Shown here piece by piece: positions 1 to 10,525 of a stretch of 64,000 bases of DNA (its first letter is position 1; each line of letters starts with the position of its first letter). The translations under genes were made by a program, and so were the position numbers. The notes below the pieces were generated by a model that was given only the letters and a program-made list of their open reading frames with translations, did no database searches and was not told the DNA's origin. The stretch is from Dendrolimus kikuchii (taxonomy: Eukaryota > Arthropoda > Insecta > Lepidoptera > Lasiocampidae): NCBI GenBank assembly GCA_019925095.2, contig JAHHIN020000030.1, positions 1 to 64,000 on the forward strand. Direction: 5' to 3'.

Positions 1-216
1 ATATTGTACCGCAACGCTTTACTCACGCGCATCACACACAAACGCTCATTTATTTTCATACTTCAACGCATTTACGCACTATATTTTCATTATAATTAAT
101 AATATACTTTGATAAAATTTCCATCTCAAATCGGCACCCGTACAGATCATTTCACGCATAACCTATCACACTTACATTTCATTTTTTTTTATATATTACT
201 CATTTAACTCATTAAA

Positions 217-870
217 ATGGCAAAAGCAAAATCAACCGAACACTTTGAAACTCCAATTGATACGAAAGTTTTATTACTAGAAGCGAAAAAAGATAGCTTA
301 TTTGCGATCATACAACAAGTCTATGATTTAGGCCTTAAAACAGACCCAGACTCCAAAGCACAGTTTCTTTCTCGTATAAACTCAATTGATAAAACGCGTT
401 CTGACTTTATTGAAACATTAGATTCACTTATTGCAGCCCAGTTAGCATGTAATCCACACTCAAAACCAAACTACATGCCTTTTCAAGCATTTGATCAGAT
501 GTATTGTTGCATTAAAGAAACCGCTAACTTGTTACAACAAGAAAGAACAGAAATGTTCAACGGGCAACAAGCTGATTTCTTGAGCAGAAAGTTACCTCCT
601 CTTCACCTTGCATCATTTGATGGCAACCCTTTAAATTGGCAAACATGTTATGAAAACTTTAAAAGCCTAATACATAATAACAAGCATCTTTCGAACGCTG
701 AGAAAGTTCAATACTTGATAGGATGTCTTTCAGGCAAAGCGCTAACAGTCTGTGCAGGATTAACTCCCACCGCTGATAATTATACTATTCTTTGGGAATC
801 TCTTATTGAAAGATATCAGGATACTAGGATCCAAGCATCAATGTATTTGGATACCATGATAAAACAGTAA
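217..870 (+). CDS. gag: BEL/Pao gag, N-terminal part
   Basis: This 217-aa frame encodes the N-terminal half of a Pao-type Gag (DUF1759-like), which would assemble the cytoplasmic retrotransposon particle. The typical block LPPLHLASFDGNPLNWQTC and following residues lie near residues 126-150, and LIGCLSGKAL near 168-177. The frame stops at 868-870, but homology continues immediately in the frame one base back (codons such as 861 AAA, 864 ACA), which stays open into the long gag-pol frame. In related elements Gag and Pol are usually one ORF, so a single indel is the simplest explanation; the overlap has no canonical slippery heptamer. Confidence 0.85.
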   Translation: MAKAKSTEHFETPIDTKVLLLEAKKDSLFAIIQQVYDLGLKTDPDSKAQFLSRINSIDKTRSDFIETLDSLIAAQLACNPHSKPNYMPFQAFDQMYCCIKETANLLQQERTEMFNGQQADFLSRKLPPLHLASFDGNPLNWQTCYENFKSLIHNNKHLSNAEKVQYLIGCLSGKALTVCAGLTPTADNYTILWESLIERYQDTRIQASMYLDTMIKQ

Positions 871-947
871 AAAGTAAACAATTTAAATCTCTTGAATCAT
901 TTATTGATCATTTTTGCACAGCTGAAGCTGCACTTAGGCGTTTAAAA

Positions 948-3900
948 GTGGACAATTTATCTGATTTTATTATTACTCACATAGCCCTAAGCAAATTAGA
1001 CAAAGAAATTGTAACACAATTTGAACAATCTCATAAGAATATTATTTTTCCATCTTTTGAAAATTTAACTAAGTTTTTAAAAGAACAAATTAAAATTCAA
1101 ACGCTTCGCACTCCATCTTCAAGTCATATTTCTAAAACTAATTTATCTTTGAATAAAAAGTCTTCTCGCACTCATGCTTTTGTAATTAACACAAATAATA
1201 GTCAAAATAGTGGTAACCTGCGCTATTGTGTTATTTGTAATATTCAAAATTCTCATCCTCTTTATAAATGTGAACATTTTCTCAATCAAAACCCTTATAC
1301 TAGAAACAATCTAGTTAATAAATATGGTTTCTGTAAAAATTGCCTAGGCTTTCATAATATTAATATATGCAAATCGCTAAACAGATGCTCACAGTGTCAA
1401 CGTAAGCATCATACTTTATTACATTTTGACAATACATTATCTCAGCCCATTAATGAACCCTGTACCTCGCAGTCGTATAACTCACTTAACCATAGAAACA
1501 ATAACGCTTCAACCACTATGAATCAACCCCGCACCGCGGCCCCGTGCGCGCCCCCGCCGCCTCACCGATACCACACGCCCGCGCTTCTTTCCTCGCCTCA
1601 CCGCCCGCAAGCCTACCGCGCGCCCGCGCCTTCCTCCGAGCTTACTTCTGGCTCGCCCGCCGCACACCATCTCACCCCGCAAGCATCCACGCACTTCGCT
1701 AGTGTGCCGCATAACATTGTTGCAAATGCCGATCAACAGCACTCAGCTCAACTTGCTTCCACTCCGCTAGAGCGCGAAAATATGAAAGACTTAGCTTTAT
1801 CAACTACTACTTTACCTCAAAATAAATCGCAAAATAATACCGTATTGTTACCTACTGCATTAGTTTACGTTTATAATAATTTTAAACCTCAAACAATTCG
1901 AGTTTTTCTAGATACGGGTTCCATGAGCAATTTTATTACGAAAAATTGTTGTGAACGATTAAATTTAAATATAACTCTCGCGCCTTCGGCTATAAAAGGT
2001 ATAGGCGAATCGCTAACCACTTGTCTTGGCTTTACTACTTTTAAAATTTTCTCTCGCTTTGATTCTCGTTGTTCTTACACGATTAACGCTAGGGTAATAG
2101 AAACAATTACGGACCGCTTACCAAATACGCGCATTGATACTTCGCAACTTTCGCATTTACGCTATTTACCTATGGCAGATGATCGCTTTGATACGCCCGC
2201 AGCAGTCGATTGTTTGATAGGCAACGAACTGTTTCCCTTCATGCTTGGGTGTGATAAAGTCATATCGCCGCATTCATCGGTTGTGGCTATCCAATCCACG
2301 TTAGGTTACATCGCAATGGGTAAAGCAGACTGCAGCCAATATCCTCCACGCGACTCATTTCCTGAGGTCTTCTGCTGTACAACAGGAGAGCCATCGCTTG
2401 AAACGCTCACGCAACGCTTCTGGGAGATTGAGAACGTCCCCAATAAAAATCACGTAAGTCCCGATGACGAGGCTTGCGAACGCATATTTCAAACTACGCA
2501 CTCCCGCGACGAAACAGGTAGATATATTGTGCATTTACCCTTTAAGGAAGATCCGTCTAATCTCGGTGACTCATACTCTAACGCAAAGCGTCGACTTTTT
2601 CAACTAGAAAAGAAGTTAGATTCCAACGCGCAGCTTCGCGAAGATTATAATAACACTCTTCAATCATACATAGATAATGGTTATTTAAATAAAGTTCAAA
2701 ATCCCTCTCATAATTCTAATTGTTACTATATACCGCACAGAGCTGTATATAGGCCTGATAAACAGACTTCTCAGACGCGCATCGTTTTAAATGCTAGTTG
2801 TCAAACTACCTATAAAAAATCTTTAAATGATTTGCTTTATATCGGCCCCAACTTACAAGCTCATATTTTTAATCTATTACTCAATTTAAGAATGTTTTCA
2901 ATCGCTTTGTGCGCAGACATTGAAAAACATTACTTCCAAATTAAACTTACAAAATCGCATCACGCTTATCAACGTATTCTATATAGATTTAATTCCACAA
3001 TGGAAATAGATACTTACGAATTTTCCCGTGTTTCATTTGGCATCTCAAGCTCACCGTATCTCGCTATGAGAGTAATTCATCAGCTCGCGGATGATAACAT
3101 TGACAAATACCCGCTCGCCGCCTATGACGCGAAAAACAACATGTATATGGATGACTATATTAACTCTGTAGATGGCTTAGAAAAATCTGAATCCACTTAC
3201 CGACAAATGGTAAACATGTTTAAATCAGGTGGTTTTAATTTAATTAAATGGATATCTAATGATGAAAATTTCTTAAATAAAATTCCCTCTTCTCAAAAGA
3301 ACCCTCAACTTATTAATTTTGACTCAACGGATAATACTAAAATTATAGGAATGCAATGGCATCCTAAATCAGATATTTTTGTTTTTAAAATTAACTCGGA
3401 TACTCGTGAATATACGAAGCGCTCCATACTCTCGGTCACCGCTCGTCTATTGGACCCCCTAGGTCTGATAGGACCTGTAACGACATTCATGAAATTACTT
3501 GTTCAAGAATGTTGGAAGTTAGGTCTCGACTGGGATACCCCAGTACCTAAACCGCTTTCTCAAAAATTTAAACTATTTATTAACGAACTCTCATATCTCG
3601 AACATATGAAAATACCTCGTCACGTAGGAATATACTCTTCATCTCAAATCACTCTAGTAGGCTTCGCAGATGCAAGCGAACACTGTTACGGTGCTGTCGT
3701 TTATATTCGTGTTTGTGATAAGCTCGACCATGATGGTTCAGTTTATTTGCTTACTTCGAAGTCTAGAGTCTCCCCGCTTAAGAAAATGTCAATCGCTCGC
3801 CTCGAACTCTGCGCTGCACTTTTGTTAGCAAATCTTCTCAACTCTGTATATGACGTATTTATTAAACGCTGCAAAATAACCAATATTTACGCTTTCTCAG

Positions 3901-5696
3901 ATTCCACAGTGGCTCTCACTTGGATTCATTCGCCCGCTTATAAATTCCATACTTTTGTCGCAAATAGAATTACTGATATTAACTCAAAACTCCACGCTAA
4001 ACACTGGTTCCATATCAATGGCCAGGAAAATCCTCCAGATATCATTTCTCGTCCTATAACTTCTAAAGAACTATTAACTCGTGATCTCTGGTTTCACGCC
4101 CCTTCATGGGTTTCATCTCCTATTTCTCAATGGCCTATTCAACATTTCCAAGTAAACACACATAATCAATTTTTTGAAGCCAAACCCGTCACATTAACAG
4201 TAAGTAAAGTTACATCTGATACTTTACATCCCATTCAAACTCTTGCTGATCGCGTTTCTAGATGGTCAAAGTTACTTCGCATTATGGTATATATTCTTCG
4301 ATTTTGTAAACTTTTACACTCTAAAGATTTAATTACCGTTTCAGATCTCGATTTCGGAGAACTTTATATAATTCGCTATGTCCAAAATAAGCACTATTTT
4401 CGAGATATAGTTTCACTTAAAAATAGTAAACTTTGCTCTAAAGCTCTGATTAAACTTCACCCTTTTTTGGATAATGACATAATAAGAGTTGGTGGACGTT
4501 TAAGTAATTCTCGATTAGACTATGGTCAAAAATACCCTATTATTCTCCCCGCTAAAGAGCGCATAACGCAACTTATAGTCGATCATTATCATATAAATAA
4601 TCTCCATACTGGACCCTCATTATTGCTCGCGTTACTCAGACAAAAATTCTGGATTATTGCAGCTAGAAATTTAGTTCGTCAAAGAGTTCACAAATGTAAT
4701 TTATGTTTTCGATTAAATCCCAAGTCAAAAACACCACTCATGGGCGACCTTCCCGAATTTAGAGTATCTCAAGCAAAAGCTTTTGTTTTCACAGCTGTAG
4801 ATTATATAGGACTATTTTTCATAACGCATGCTCGCCGTCGAGGTGTTAAAAGTCAAAAGGCATACATTTGTCTTTTTGTATGTTTATCCACGAAGGCTGT
4901 TCATTTAGAACTAGTCTCAGATTTAAGTTCTGATTTATTTCTTGACGCCTTTAAAAGGTTTATCTCTAGAAGAGGACCAGTTTCCATGATATATAGTGAT
5001 AGAGGCACTAATTTCATTGGCGCCAAAAACAAATTAGACGAAATATATGCATTAATACAGTCCAAAGCTCATAATAATTACATAGGTCAACAGTTAGCAG
5101 AATCTCGAATTCAATTTAAACATAGCCCGCCATATGGACCTCATTTTAACGGTCTCAGCGAGATAAACGTTCGCTGTGATAAAACTCATTTATTTAAAAT
5201 TATTGGTACTCAGATATTAACTTATGAGGAATTCTCTACTGTTATTGTTCAAATAGAAGGATTGCTTAATAGCAGACCTTTATGCATTTTAAGTTCAGAT
5301 CCTTCAGACATATCAGCTTTAACCCCTAATCACTTTCTTAACGTAACTCCAATAAAATATTTACCCGCTGAAGATTTATTACAAATACCTGACAACCGCT
5401 TAACTCGCTATCAATTACTCACAAAACTCACTCATTCATTCTGGCAACGTTGGAGCCAAGAATATTTAACTTCTCTGCAACAACGGCAGAAATGGAATAC
5501 GCCTTCTAATCCTATAGAAATAGGTAATATTGTGCTTTTGAAAGATTCAGGTACACATCCGCTTTGTTGGCCGTTGGGCATTGTAGAGAATGTATATCCA
5601 GGGAAAGACAATGTAGTCAGAACGATAAAAGTACGAACCGAGTCTGGTACTTACATTCGGCCTGTAGTTCGGGTTTGCCCTTTACCATATCAATAA
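948..5696 (+). CDS. pol: BEL/Pao gag-pol polyprotein
   Basis: The 1582-aa frame carries, in order: Gag C-terminus with Cys/His knuckles (CVIC, CKNC and CSQC clusters, residues about 94-160), an aspartic protease with FLDTGS near residue 320, RT with YMDDY near 731, RNase H with GFADASEH near 904, an HHCC integrase finger near 1213-1255, and an integrase core with D in AVDYIG (about 1283), D in SDRGTNF (about 1349) and a probable E in SEIN (about 1403). The C-terminus ends with the Pao-like IRPVVRVCPLPYQ. Homologous sequence begins upstream of 948, so this start is only the first usable codon in the frame. A GC-rich proline segment at 1530-1700 differs strikingly from the AT-rich surroundings. 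Confidence 0.93.
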   Translation: MDNLSDFIITHIALSKLDKEIVTQFEQSHKNIIFPSFENLTKFLKEQIKIQTLRTPSSSHISKTNLSLNKKSSRTHAFVINTNNSQNSGNLRYCVICNIQNSHPLYKCEHFLNQNPYTRNNLVNKYGFCKNCLGFHNINICKSLNRCSQCQRKHHTLLHFDNTLSQPINEPCTSQSYNSLNHRNNNASTTMNQPRTAAPCAPPPPHRYHTPALLSSPHRPQAYRAPAPSSELTSGSPAAHHLTPQASTHFASVPHNIVANADQQHSAQLASTPLERENMKDLALSTTTLPQNKSQNNTVLLPTALVYVYNNFKPQTIRVFLDTGSMSNFITKNCCERLNLNITLAPSAIKGIGESLTTCLGFTTFKIFSRFDSRCSYTINARVIETITDRLPNTRIDTSQLSHLRYLPMADDRFDTPAAVDCLIGNELFPFMLGCDKVISPHSSVVAIQSTLGYIAMGKADCSQYPPRDSFPEVFCCTTGEPSLETLTQRFWEIENVPNKNHVSPDDEACERIFQTTHSRDETGRYIVHLPFKEDPSNLGDSYSNAKRRLFQLEKKLDSNAQLREDYNNTLQSYIDNGYLNKVQNPSHNSNCYYIPHRAVYRPDKQTSQTRIVLNASCQTTYKKSLNDLLYIGPNLQAHIFNLLLNLRMFSIALCADIEKHYFQIKLTKSHHAYQRILYRFNSTMEIDTYEFSRVSFGISSSPYLAMRVIHQLADDNIDKYPLAAYDAKNNMYMDDYINSVDGLEKSESTYRQMVNMFKSGGFNLIKWISNDENFLNKIPSSQKNPQLINFDSTDNTKIIGMQWHPKSDIFVFKINSDTREYTKRSILSVTARLLDPLGLIGPVTTFMKLLVQECWKLGLDWDTPVPKPLSQKFKLFINELSYLEHMKIPRHVGIYSSSQITLVGFADASEHCYGAVVYIRVCDKLDHDGSVYLLTSKSRVSPLKKMSIARLELCAALLLANLLNSVYDVFIKRCKITNIYAFSDSTVALTWIHSPAYKFHTFVANRITDINSKLHAKHWFHINGQENPPDIISRPITSKELLTRDLWFHAPSWVSSPISQWPIQHFQVNTHNQFFEAKPVTLTVSKVTSDTLHPIQTLADRVSRWSKLLRIMVYILRFCKLLHSKDLITVSDLDFGELYIIRYVQNKHYFRDIVSLKNSKLCSKALIKLHPFLDNDIIRVGGRLSNSRLDYGQKYPIILPAKERITQLIVDHYHINNLHTGPSLLLALLRQKFWIIAARNLVRQRVHKCNLCFRLNPKSKTPLMGDLPEFRVSQAKAFVFTAVDYIGLFFITHARRRGVKSQKAYICLFVCLSTKAVHLELVSDLSSDLFLDAFKRFISRRGPVSMIYSDRGTNFIGAKNKLDEIYALIQSKAHNNYIGQQLAESRIQFKHSPPYGPHFNGLSEINVRCDKTHLFKIIGTQILTYEEFSTVIVQIEGLLNSRPLCILSSDPSDISALTPNHFLNVTPIKYLPAEDLLQIPDNRLTRYQLLTKLTHSFWQRWSQEYLTSLQQRQKWNTPSNPIEIGNIVLLKDSGTHPLCWPLGIVENVYPGKDNVVRTIKVRTESGTYIRPVVRVCPLPYQ

Positions 5697-5762
5697 ATTT
5701 ACTTTCTATTGCTCTCTATTTTTAATTTACTAGCATTTTCGTTTTATTTTGTTTTTGTTTAT

Positions 5763-6050
5763 TAACTCACTCGCTCACTTACTCACTCACTCACTCACTC
5801 GCTCACTTACTCGCTCACTTACTCACTCACTCACTCATTTACTCACTCACTCACTCACTTACTCACTCACTCACTCGCTCACTCGCTCACTCACTCGCTC
5901 ACTTACTCACTCACTCGATCACTTACTCACTCACTCACTCGATCACTTACTCACTCACTCACTCGCTCACTTACTCACTCACTCACTCACTCGCTCACTC
6001 ACTCACTCACTCACTCACTCACCCACTCACTTTCTTGCTCACTCACTCAA
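5763..6050 (+). repeat. ACTC/GCTC-type minisatellite
   Basis: About 290 bases are built from tandem tetranucleotides of the CTCA kind, with CTCG and CTTA variants arranged in higher-order units of roughly 8-24 bases. The array sits between the pol stop codon and the polypurine tract and LTR, so it is carried inside the Pao element. The ORF running through it is an artefact of the repeat. Confidence 0.95.
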
Positions 6051-6085
6051 CATATCTAGAGGGAAAACCTCTAGGCCGGGGGAGT

Positions 6086-6401
6086 TGTTAACGCCATCTG
6101 TTAACCAATAGCGAACACTATAAACTGCTCATTTTTCTCTGACGCATTCACTCATTCCCGGTCCCATCCTTTTCATTCCGTTTCCGCTCACTGTCGCCTC
6201 GCACCTCCTCGCAAAAACTAACCTCTCTTGGAACGTGTCGTGACATCGTGTAAAACGTTAAAAATAAGAAATTTCTCTTGAAAACTTTTTAAAGAAACGT
6301 GTTAAGAAAAATAAAAAAATTAAGTGTACTCAAGATAAAAGTCCAGCGACCTATAGAGTGAATTCAGGTTAGTCCCTGTTTTTTCTTCCTTTTTCCTACA
6401 G
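6086..6401 (+). repeat. 3' LTR of BEL/Pao element
   Basis: The LTR is 316 bp long and has TG...CA ends. It is preceded by the purine-rich tract GGCCGGGGGAGT. Nearly the same sequence occurs as a solo LTR at 19520-19828, which confirms both ends. AT-rich AATAAA-like sequence lies in its second half. Confidence 0.92.
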
Positions 6402-7760
6402 TCGCTATACTGGAAATCCAGCTTCACTTAACGCCGTTAACCATTGTCGACGAGTATATGCCGAATCAAATGAAAAATTGAATAAAGAATATGATAAACA
6501 AATTGATCACGAGCCGATCAATGAGTATGCTGAATTCGCGCCAGCCGAAACAATGCCGAGTCACAATGTTTATTTGTCTCAATCTGAGGTCACATATCCT
6601 ATTACGGAAAAACATCACATAGTATCTGATGCTGCCGCATTTCAAGGGAGGAGCGTAAACGACGCCTTGCTAACCGGTCCAGACTTACTTCAATCGTTAT
6701 TTGGAGTAATGCTACGATTTAATGAAGAAAACGTAAACGTAATAACAAACATCAAAGTAATGTTTCTACAAATTAAAAAACAACAAAAAGGATATCCGCA
6801 AACGTCATGCGCAATTACACGCAACGATCACTTGGATAGCTATTTATGGAGTTCTTAAGATAAGAAGGCATCGAAAACAATAGAAGCCATAAACACTGTG
6901 CGTACGGTAGCCACCACCTTAGACCTCAGACAGTGGGCTAGCAATAAAAGGGATATATTCAAGCAGAGTCCAGCAAAGAAAGAAATGATGAGTGCGGTAA
7001 AGTTAACTATTGTTCTAATGCAACTCTTTGTTCCGGTCTTGAACAAAGGTAATCATTTCATTCAAGAATTATGGCGAGCAGGAAATAACTGGAATGAATA
7101 TTTTGAAACGAAGCAATATGCGTTTGGGCAAGAATACGCCATAAAAATCGCACTGAAGAGCATTAGTGATGTTTGGATATGGATCGCAGTACCTGCTTCC
7201 CCATACGAGCCTGAAACAAAGTGGCTAACTAAAAGATACGGTTGGATCTGTCCCATCCGAAAAACGACATGGAAAGCAGTACAGCGAATGGCAGACCACA
7301 TTTGGAAGCGCTGGTTGAAAGAATGTCTCTCAACCCTTAAGCCTCGTAGAATCGGCGGAGGCCTTGCAAAGATGCATAAAGGACACCATGGAAGAACAAG
7401 AATTGTCGACGTCCAAATAACCGGCGGAGTCATAAGAGGAATCACTTTGCGTATCGTCGTCCTGGTATCTGCAGTAGTGGCATCGTACCCAAGTTTGGAG
7501 TACCTGACGGAGCAGGCACTCAGGGGGAGACTTTTAACGATGCCGAAATAGTTTTTAGAAAGTTGTTTCCCACGAAGGCAATGCAGATGCTGGGATATGG
7601 AATAATTTATGACGTCCCCCGTAAGGTCCTCCATTGTTTTATATTTTCGAGAATTTCGGTAATAGTTTAAAATAACGCCCTTTGTGAGACTATTCGAGTC
7701 AAAGAAAGATAATCCTAACATTTGCCATTGCCGTTATACATATTTTAGAAAATAGTTGTG
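6402..7760 (+). pseudogene. degenerate, internally deleted BEL/Pao pol remnant
   Basis: Scattered pieces of a Pao Pol appear in order but far too close together. GRSVNDALLTGPDLLQSL (about 6649-6702) is the RT block that also occurs in the copy at 9928. LRQWASNKRD (about 6925-6955) matches the post-RT region, FIQELWRAGNNWNE (about 7057-7100) the RNase H entry, WKRWLKECL (about 7300-7327) the integrase C-terminus, and GGVIRG with RIVVLV (about 7420-7470) the end of Pol. Large internal deletions and frame changes make it non-functional. No LTR of its own could be defined on the left. Confidence 0.75.
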
Positions 7761-7883
7761 TAATTTAACTGCATGCTTTGTTTTAATTTAGTGAGGAAAC
7801 CATTTATTAGTTTATGGACGGGGGTCGCTTCTTCCCAGAAGGGTTGGGTCCAGGCCGGAGAAATCGTGGGAAGCTGCCGCAAA

Positions 7884-8187
7884 ATGTTAGTTTTTTTAAT
7901 GTATTTGTTCGTATAAGTAGTGAGTGATCCGCCAAGACAAGTCAGTGTATTACGAGTGTGTGTTAGAGTATTAGCTGCAGTGTATTAAAAGTGTGTGTTA
8001 GAGTATTAGCTGGAGTGTATTAAAAGTAGTAGTCAGCGGGTTAGAGTCTATACAACTTAGTTAACGTACGAATATACCGATTACGGCTTTAATATAGCCA
8101 ATGGTTATTTTATTGTAAATACAACTCGGTGGCGTTCAAATAAACGACGTGAACCGTAAGAGTGACTGGTGTATTATTTTTACCGGC
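7884..8187 (+). repeat. candidate LTR between two Pao remnants
   Basis: The segment starts TGTTAG after a G-rich stretch, ends GGCA and lies between the end of one Pao pol remnant and the start of another gag. That is where a shared LTR would sit in a tandem arrangement. It contains a 35-bp duplication (7956-8025). I found no second copy in the window, so the limits are tentative. Confidence 0.4.
7956..8025 (+). repeat. 35-bp tandem duplication
   Basis: Two adjacent 35-base units, each beginning GTGTGTGTTAGAGTATTAGC, differ at one position. A partial unit precedes them. Confidence 0.9.
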
Positions 8188-8986
8188 ATGTCACGCCAGC
8201 ACCTCCTACAGGCTTCCACCGAAAGCCCTGTCGGAGACCCGCTATAGTTCTTTGTAGTGCAGCTGTGAAGACCGAAGGGGTTCCGGAACTTAAGAAACTT
8301 GCGAGCTTCCTGAACGAAGAGGCAGACAAGTGGGCCGCGTACGCACCAATCGAACGCGAGAGCCAGATGGCACGATCAAAAAGAAGGATGGAGCACATAC
8401 ACGTAGTGAACAACGACAGCGAACGTGTGAATATGAGAAAAAGTTAATTGAGCCTGGTCTGCAAACGCGATCATAAACTTAGCGATTGCCGTAAGTTCGT
8501 CGGTGTGGATGTGAGTGCGCGGTGGGACTTAACCAAAAAGTGTAAAGTGTGCTTCCGTTGCCTGTAAAGTAGGCATCGACGATCTTCATACCGCGCCCCG
8601 CCATGTGGAGTGACAGGATGTACGCTGCAACACCACCGGTTGCTGCATCACCAAAGAAGACCCAAAGTTAACGAGGTAAGTCCAAGTGCAGTGAGTGTGA
8701 CGTCAGAACCGGCGGGAGAAGTGTTAGCATCCGCGATCAACAGTGTTATCAATGATGGAAGAAACCAACGACGTGCCTATCTGAAGGTGGCCCCGGTTGC
8801 TATAACCGGACCAAGGGGCAGTCATCACACTTACGCACTATTGGACGAAGGCAGCACCGTGACCATTATTGATGCGCAGCTGGCCGAGCAACTGGGACTT
8901 AGCGGACAACGGGACCCCATGAAGATGCAGGGAGTCAACGGTGAAGAATCATCGCATGACTACAGCATGCGAGTGTCTGCAAGGAT
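8169..8986 (+). pseudogene. Pao-type gag C-terminus and protease N-terminus
   Basis: Reading pieces include KKLASFLNEEADKWAAYAPI (8296-8355), a Gag block, then a finger-like run with HKLSDC and CGVTGC, then the protease signature YALLDEGSTVTIIDAQLAEQ (about 8833-8892), in which a glutamate replaces the T of the usual D-T/S-G. Frames change between the pieces. The protease is then interrupted by a LINE fragment at 8987. The copy is a remnant of a Pao family different from the element at 1-6401. Confidence 0.75.
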
Positions 8987-9236
8987 AAATTCAAATTCAA
9001 ATTCAAATTCAAAAGTTTTTATTCAAAATAAGTTCCACTGGAGAACACTTTTTGAAGGTCATACATGTAAGTTAAAATTATTATTTTTTTTACTTCCTAT
9101 TCTATGTACACCGCTTCGCAACGTGTTGATGCTATAAAGGAGAAGAAGCGGCAAGAAACTCCCCAGCAACACGTCTAGCTAAATATTGTTTTTCTTTATA
9201 TTTCATATTCTATTTATATCTCAAATTCTTTTAAGA
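8987..9236 (-). mobile_element. 5'-truncated CR1-like LINE 3' end
   Basis: On the minus strand this reads as a short LINE 3' region with the phrases TTGCCGCTTCTTCTCC and CTTCAAAAAGTG, ending in a tail of TTTGAA-type repeats (plus strand AAATTCAAATTCAAATTC at 8987-9010). This 3' end resembles a kind widespread in Lepidoptera. It carries no coding sequence and splits the Pao protease. Target duplications were not clear. Confidence 0.65.
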
Positions 9237-9931
9237 GGCTCATATGAAACAGAAGAACACACACTGAGGGACGCTCGCACAATAAAAAACATGAGCTTCT
9301 TCAGCCAGACTGTTCACGGGAGCGATGTGCAGGGCTGTGCACATCTGCAGGAGATAGAGAATGTACTCATCTACGAAAAGGCTACACCGAAGATACTAAT
9401 CGGTCAAGATAATTGGGAGCTGATTATTTCAAATGAAGTGCGTAAAAGCCCGCGTCACCAACCGGTCGCCTCTGGTACGTATCTGGATTGGGTGCTGCAC
9501 GGCTGCCGCACCTCAACCACATCGACGGTCGTATTCTGCTCACACTTGAGCATGGTGGAATAAGACCACGACTTGAAGAAATTATGAAAAAATATTTCGC
9601 GTTGGAATCATTGGGAATCGAACCCAGGACGCAGCTTAGCGATCCCCAACAACGCGCTTTAGAAATTTTGGAAAAGAAAACTCGTCGTTTGGAAAATGGC
9701 CAATTTGAAACGGGGCTTTTGTGGAAAGATGAAAATTCACCTATGTCAAATAATTATGAAAATGCATTAAGGAGACTTCAGAATTTGGAAAAGAAATTGG
9801 ATCGCGATGGAGAGCTTAAAGCGAAGTATGAAGAGCGAATTGAAAATTTAATGTTGTCAGGCTACGCCGAGCGCGCCTCCACTCCCCCACAAGCGGGAGG
9901 ACGTGGTATTTTCCCCACTTCGCCGTCGTGA
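9237..9931 (+). pseudogene. Pao-type protease C-terminus and linker to RT
   Basis: After the LINE fragment the protease resumes with LRDARTIKNMSF and continues through ILIGQDNWELI (about 9396-9428), a Pao protease block, to YLDWVLHG. A frame change near 9500-9550 leads into RLEEIMKKYFALESLGIEP and LLWKDENSPMSNNYENALRR, the Pao linker before RT. The residue order is correct, but frameshifts prevent expression. Confidence 0.78.
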
Positions 9932-10506
9932 ATCCAGACAAGGAGAAAATAAAGGTGGAGCACGACCCAGCCGCCAAACATCATGGCAGAAGTCTGAACG
10001 ATATGTTGCTGCCTGGACCTGACCTTCTTCAATCACTACCGGGTGTCATCATGAAGTACCGGCAGTATCCAGTGGCAGTGTCTGCCAACATAAAGGAAAT
10101 GTTCATGCAAGTGAAGATCATAGAAGCCGACAGGGATACACTACGCTTTCTGTGGCGTGGTAACCGCCGCGACAGCGAGCCTCCAGAGGAATATAGAATG
10201 ACGTCGCTCATCTTTGGTGGAACGTCTTTGCCTTGTGGAGCCTTGTACGTGAAAAACAGGGACGCTAGGGAAATTGAAAATGAAGACAGAGAGACGGCGA
10301 GGGCGATAGTGGTCAATCATTACATGGACGACTATCTGCAAAGCCTTCAAACAGTTGAAGAAGCCAGAAAATGGCAGCAGCCGTTGACAACATACAGCGG
10401 CGAGCGGGTTTCCAACTACGAGTGTGGACCTCCAATTATAAGGAGGCGATTTCAAACTTTGCGCCATCCGGTCAAGCCACCGTTGAAATCGGCGGGAGCG
10501 AAATAG
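9928..10506 (+). pseudogene. Pao-type reverse transcriptase fragment
   Basis: The frame contains GRSLNDMLLPGPDLLQSLPG (about residues 18-37), SANIKEMFMQVKI (about 51-63) and the catalytic box YMDDYLQS (about 132-139). Palm motifs are therefore recognisable, but the frame runs out shortly after YMDDY and several downstream segments are out of frame. It belongs with the RNase H and integrase pieces that follow on the same strand. Confidence 0.82.
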
Positions 10507-10525
10507 AAAAAACGTTGGGTCTAAT

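Larger units (their letters stand above)
1..6401 (+). mobile_element. BEL/Pao LTR retrotransposon, 5' LTR outside window
   Basis: The order gag, aspartic protease, reverse transcriptase, RNase H, integrase and the Pao-type C-terminal ending identify a BEL/Pao element. Positions 1-216 are untranslated leader. The 3' LTR (6086-6401) begins TGTTAACG and ends TTCCTACA, and follows a purine-rich tract. The 5' LTR must lie before position 1. A second LTR of this family stands alone at 19520-19828 and fixes the LTR limits. The only obvious coding lesion is a one-frame shift near 860-870. Confidence 0.93.

Noticed and set aside
861..870. Programmed frameshift signal in Pao gag
   Set aside because: No canonical slippery heptamer or evident downstream structure; kept only as a low-interest question.
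1509..1742. Minus-strand ORF of 77 aa in the first Pao element
   Set aside because: It is an Arg/Gly-rich shadow of the GC-rich proline segment on the coding strand, with no domain.
5763..6050. Possible CRISPR-like array
   Set aside because: Units are tetranucleotides without unique spacers in a eukaryotic retrotransposon; it is a minisatellite.
5749..6111. Plus-strand ORF of 120 aa with LTHSLTRS repeats
   Set aside because: It is a translation of the ACTC minisatellite.
7062..7721. Minus-strand 219-aa ORF
   Set aside because: It runs antisense to recognisable Pao pol fragments and has no motif of its own.
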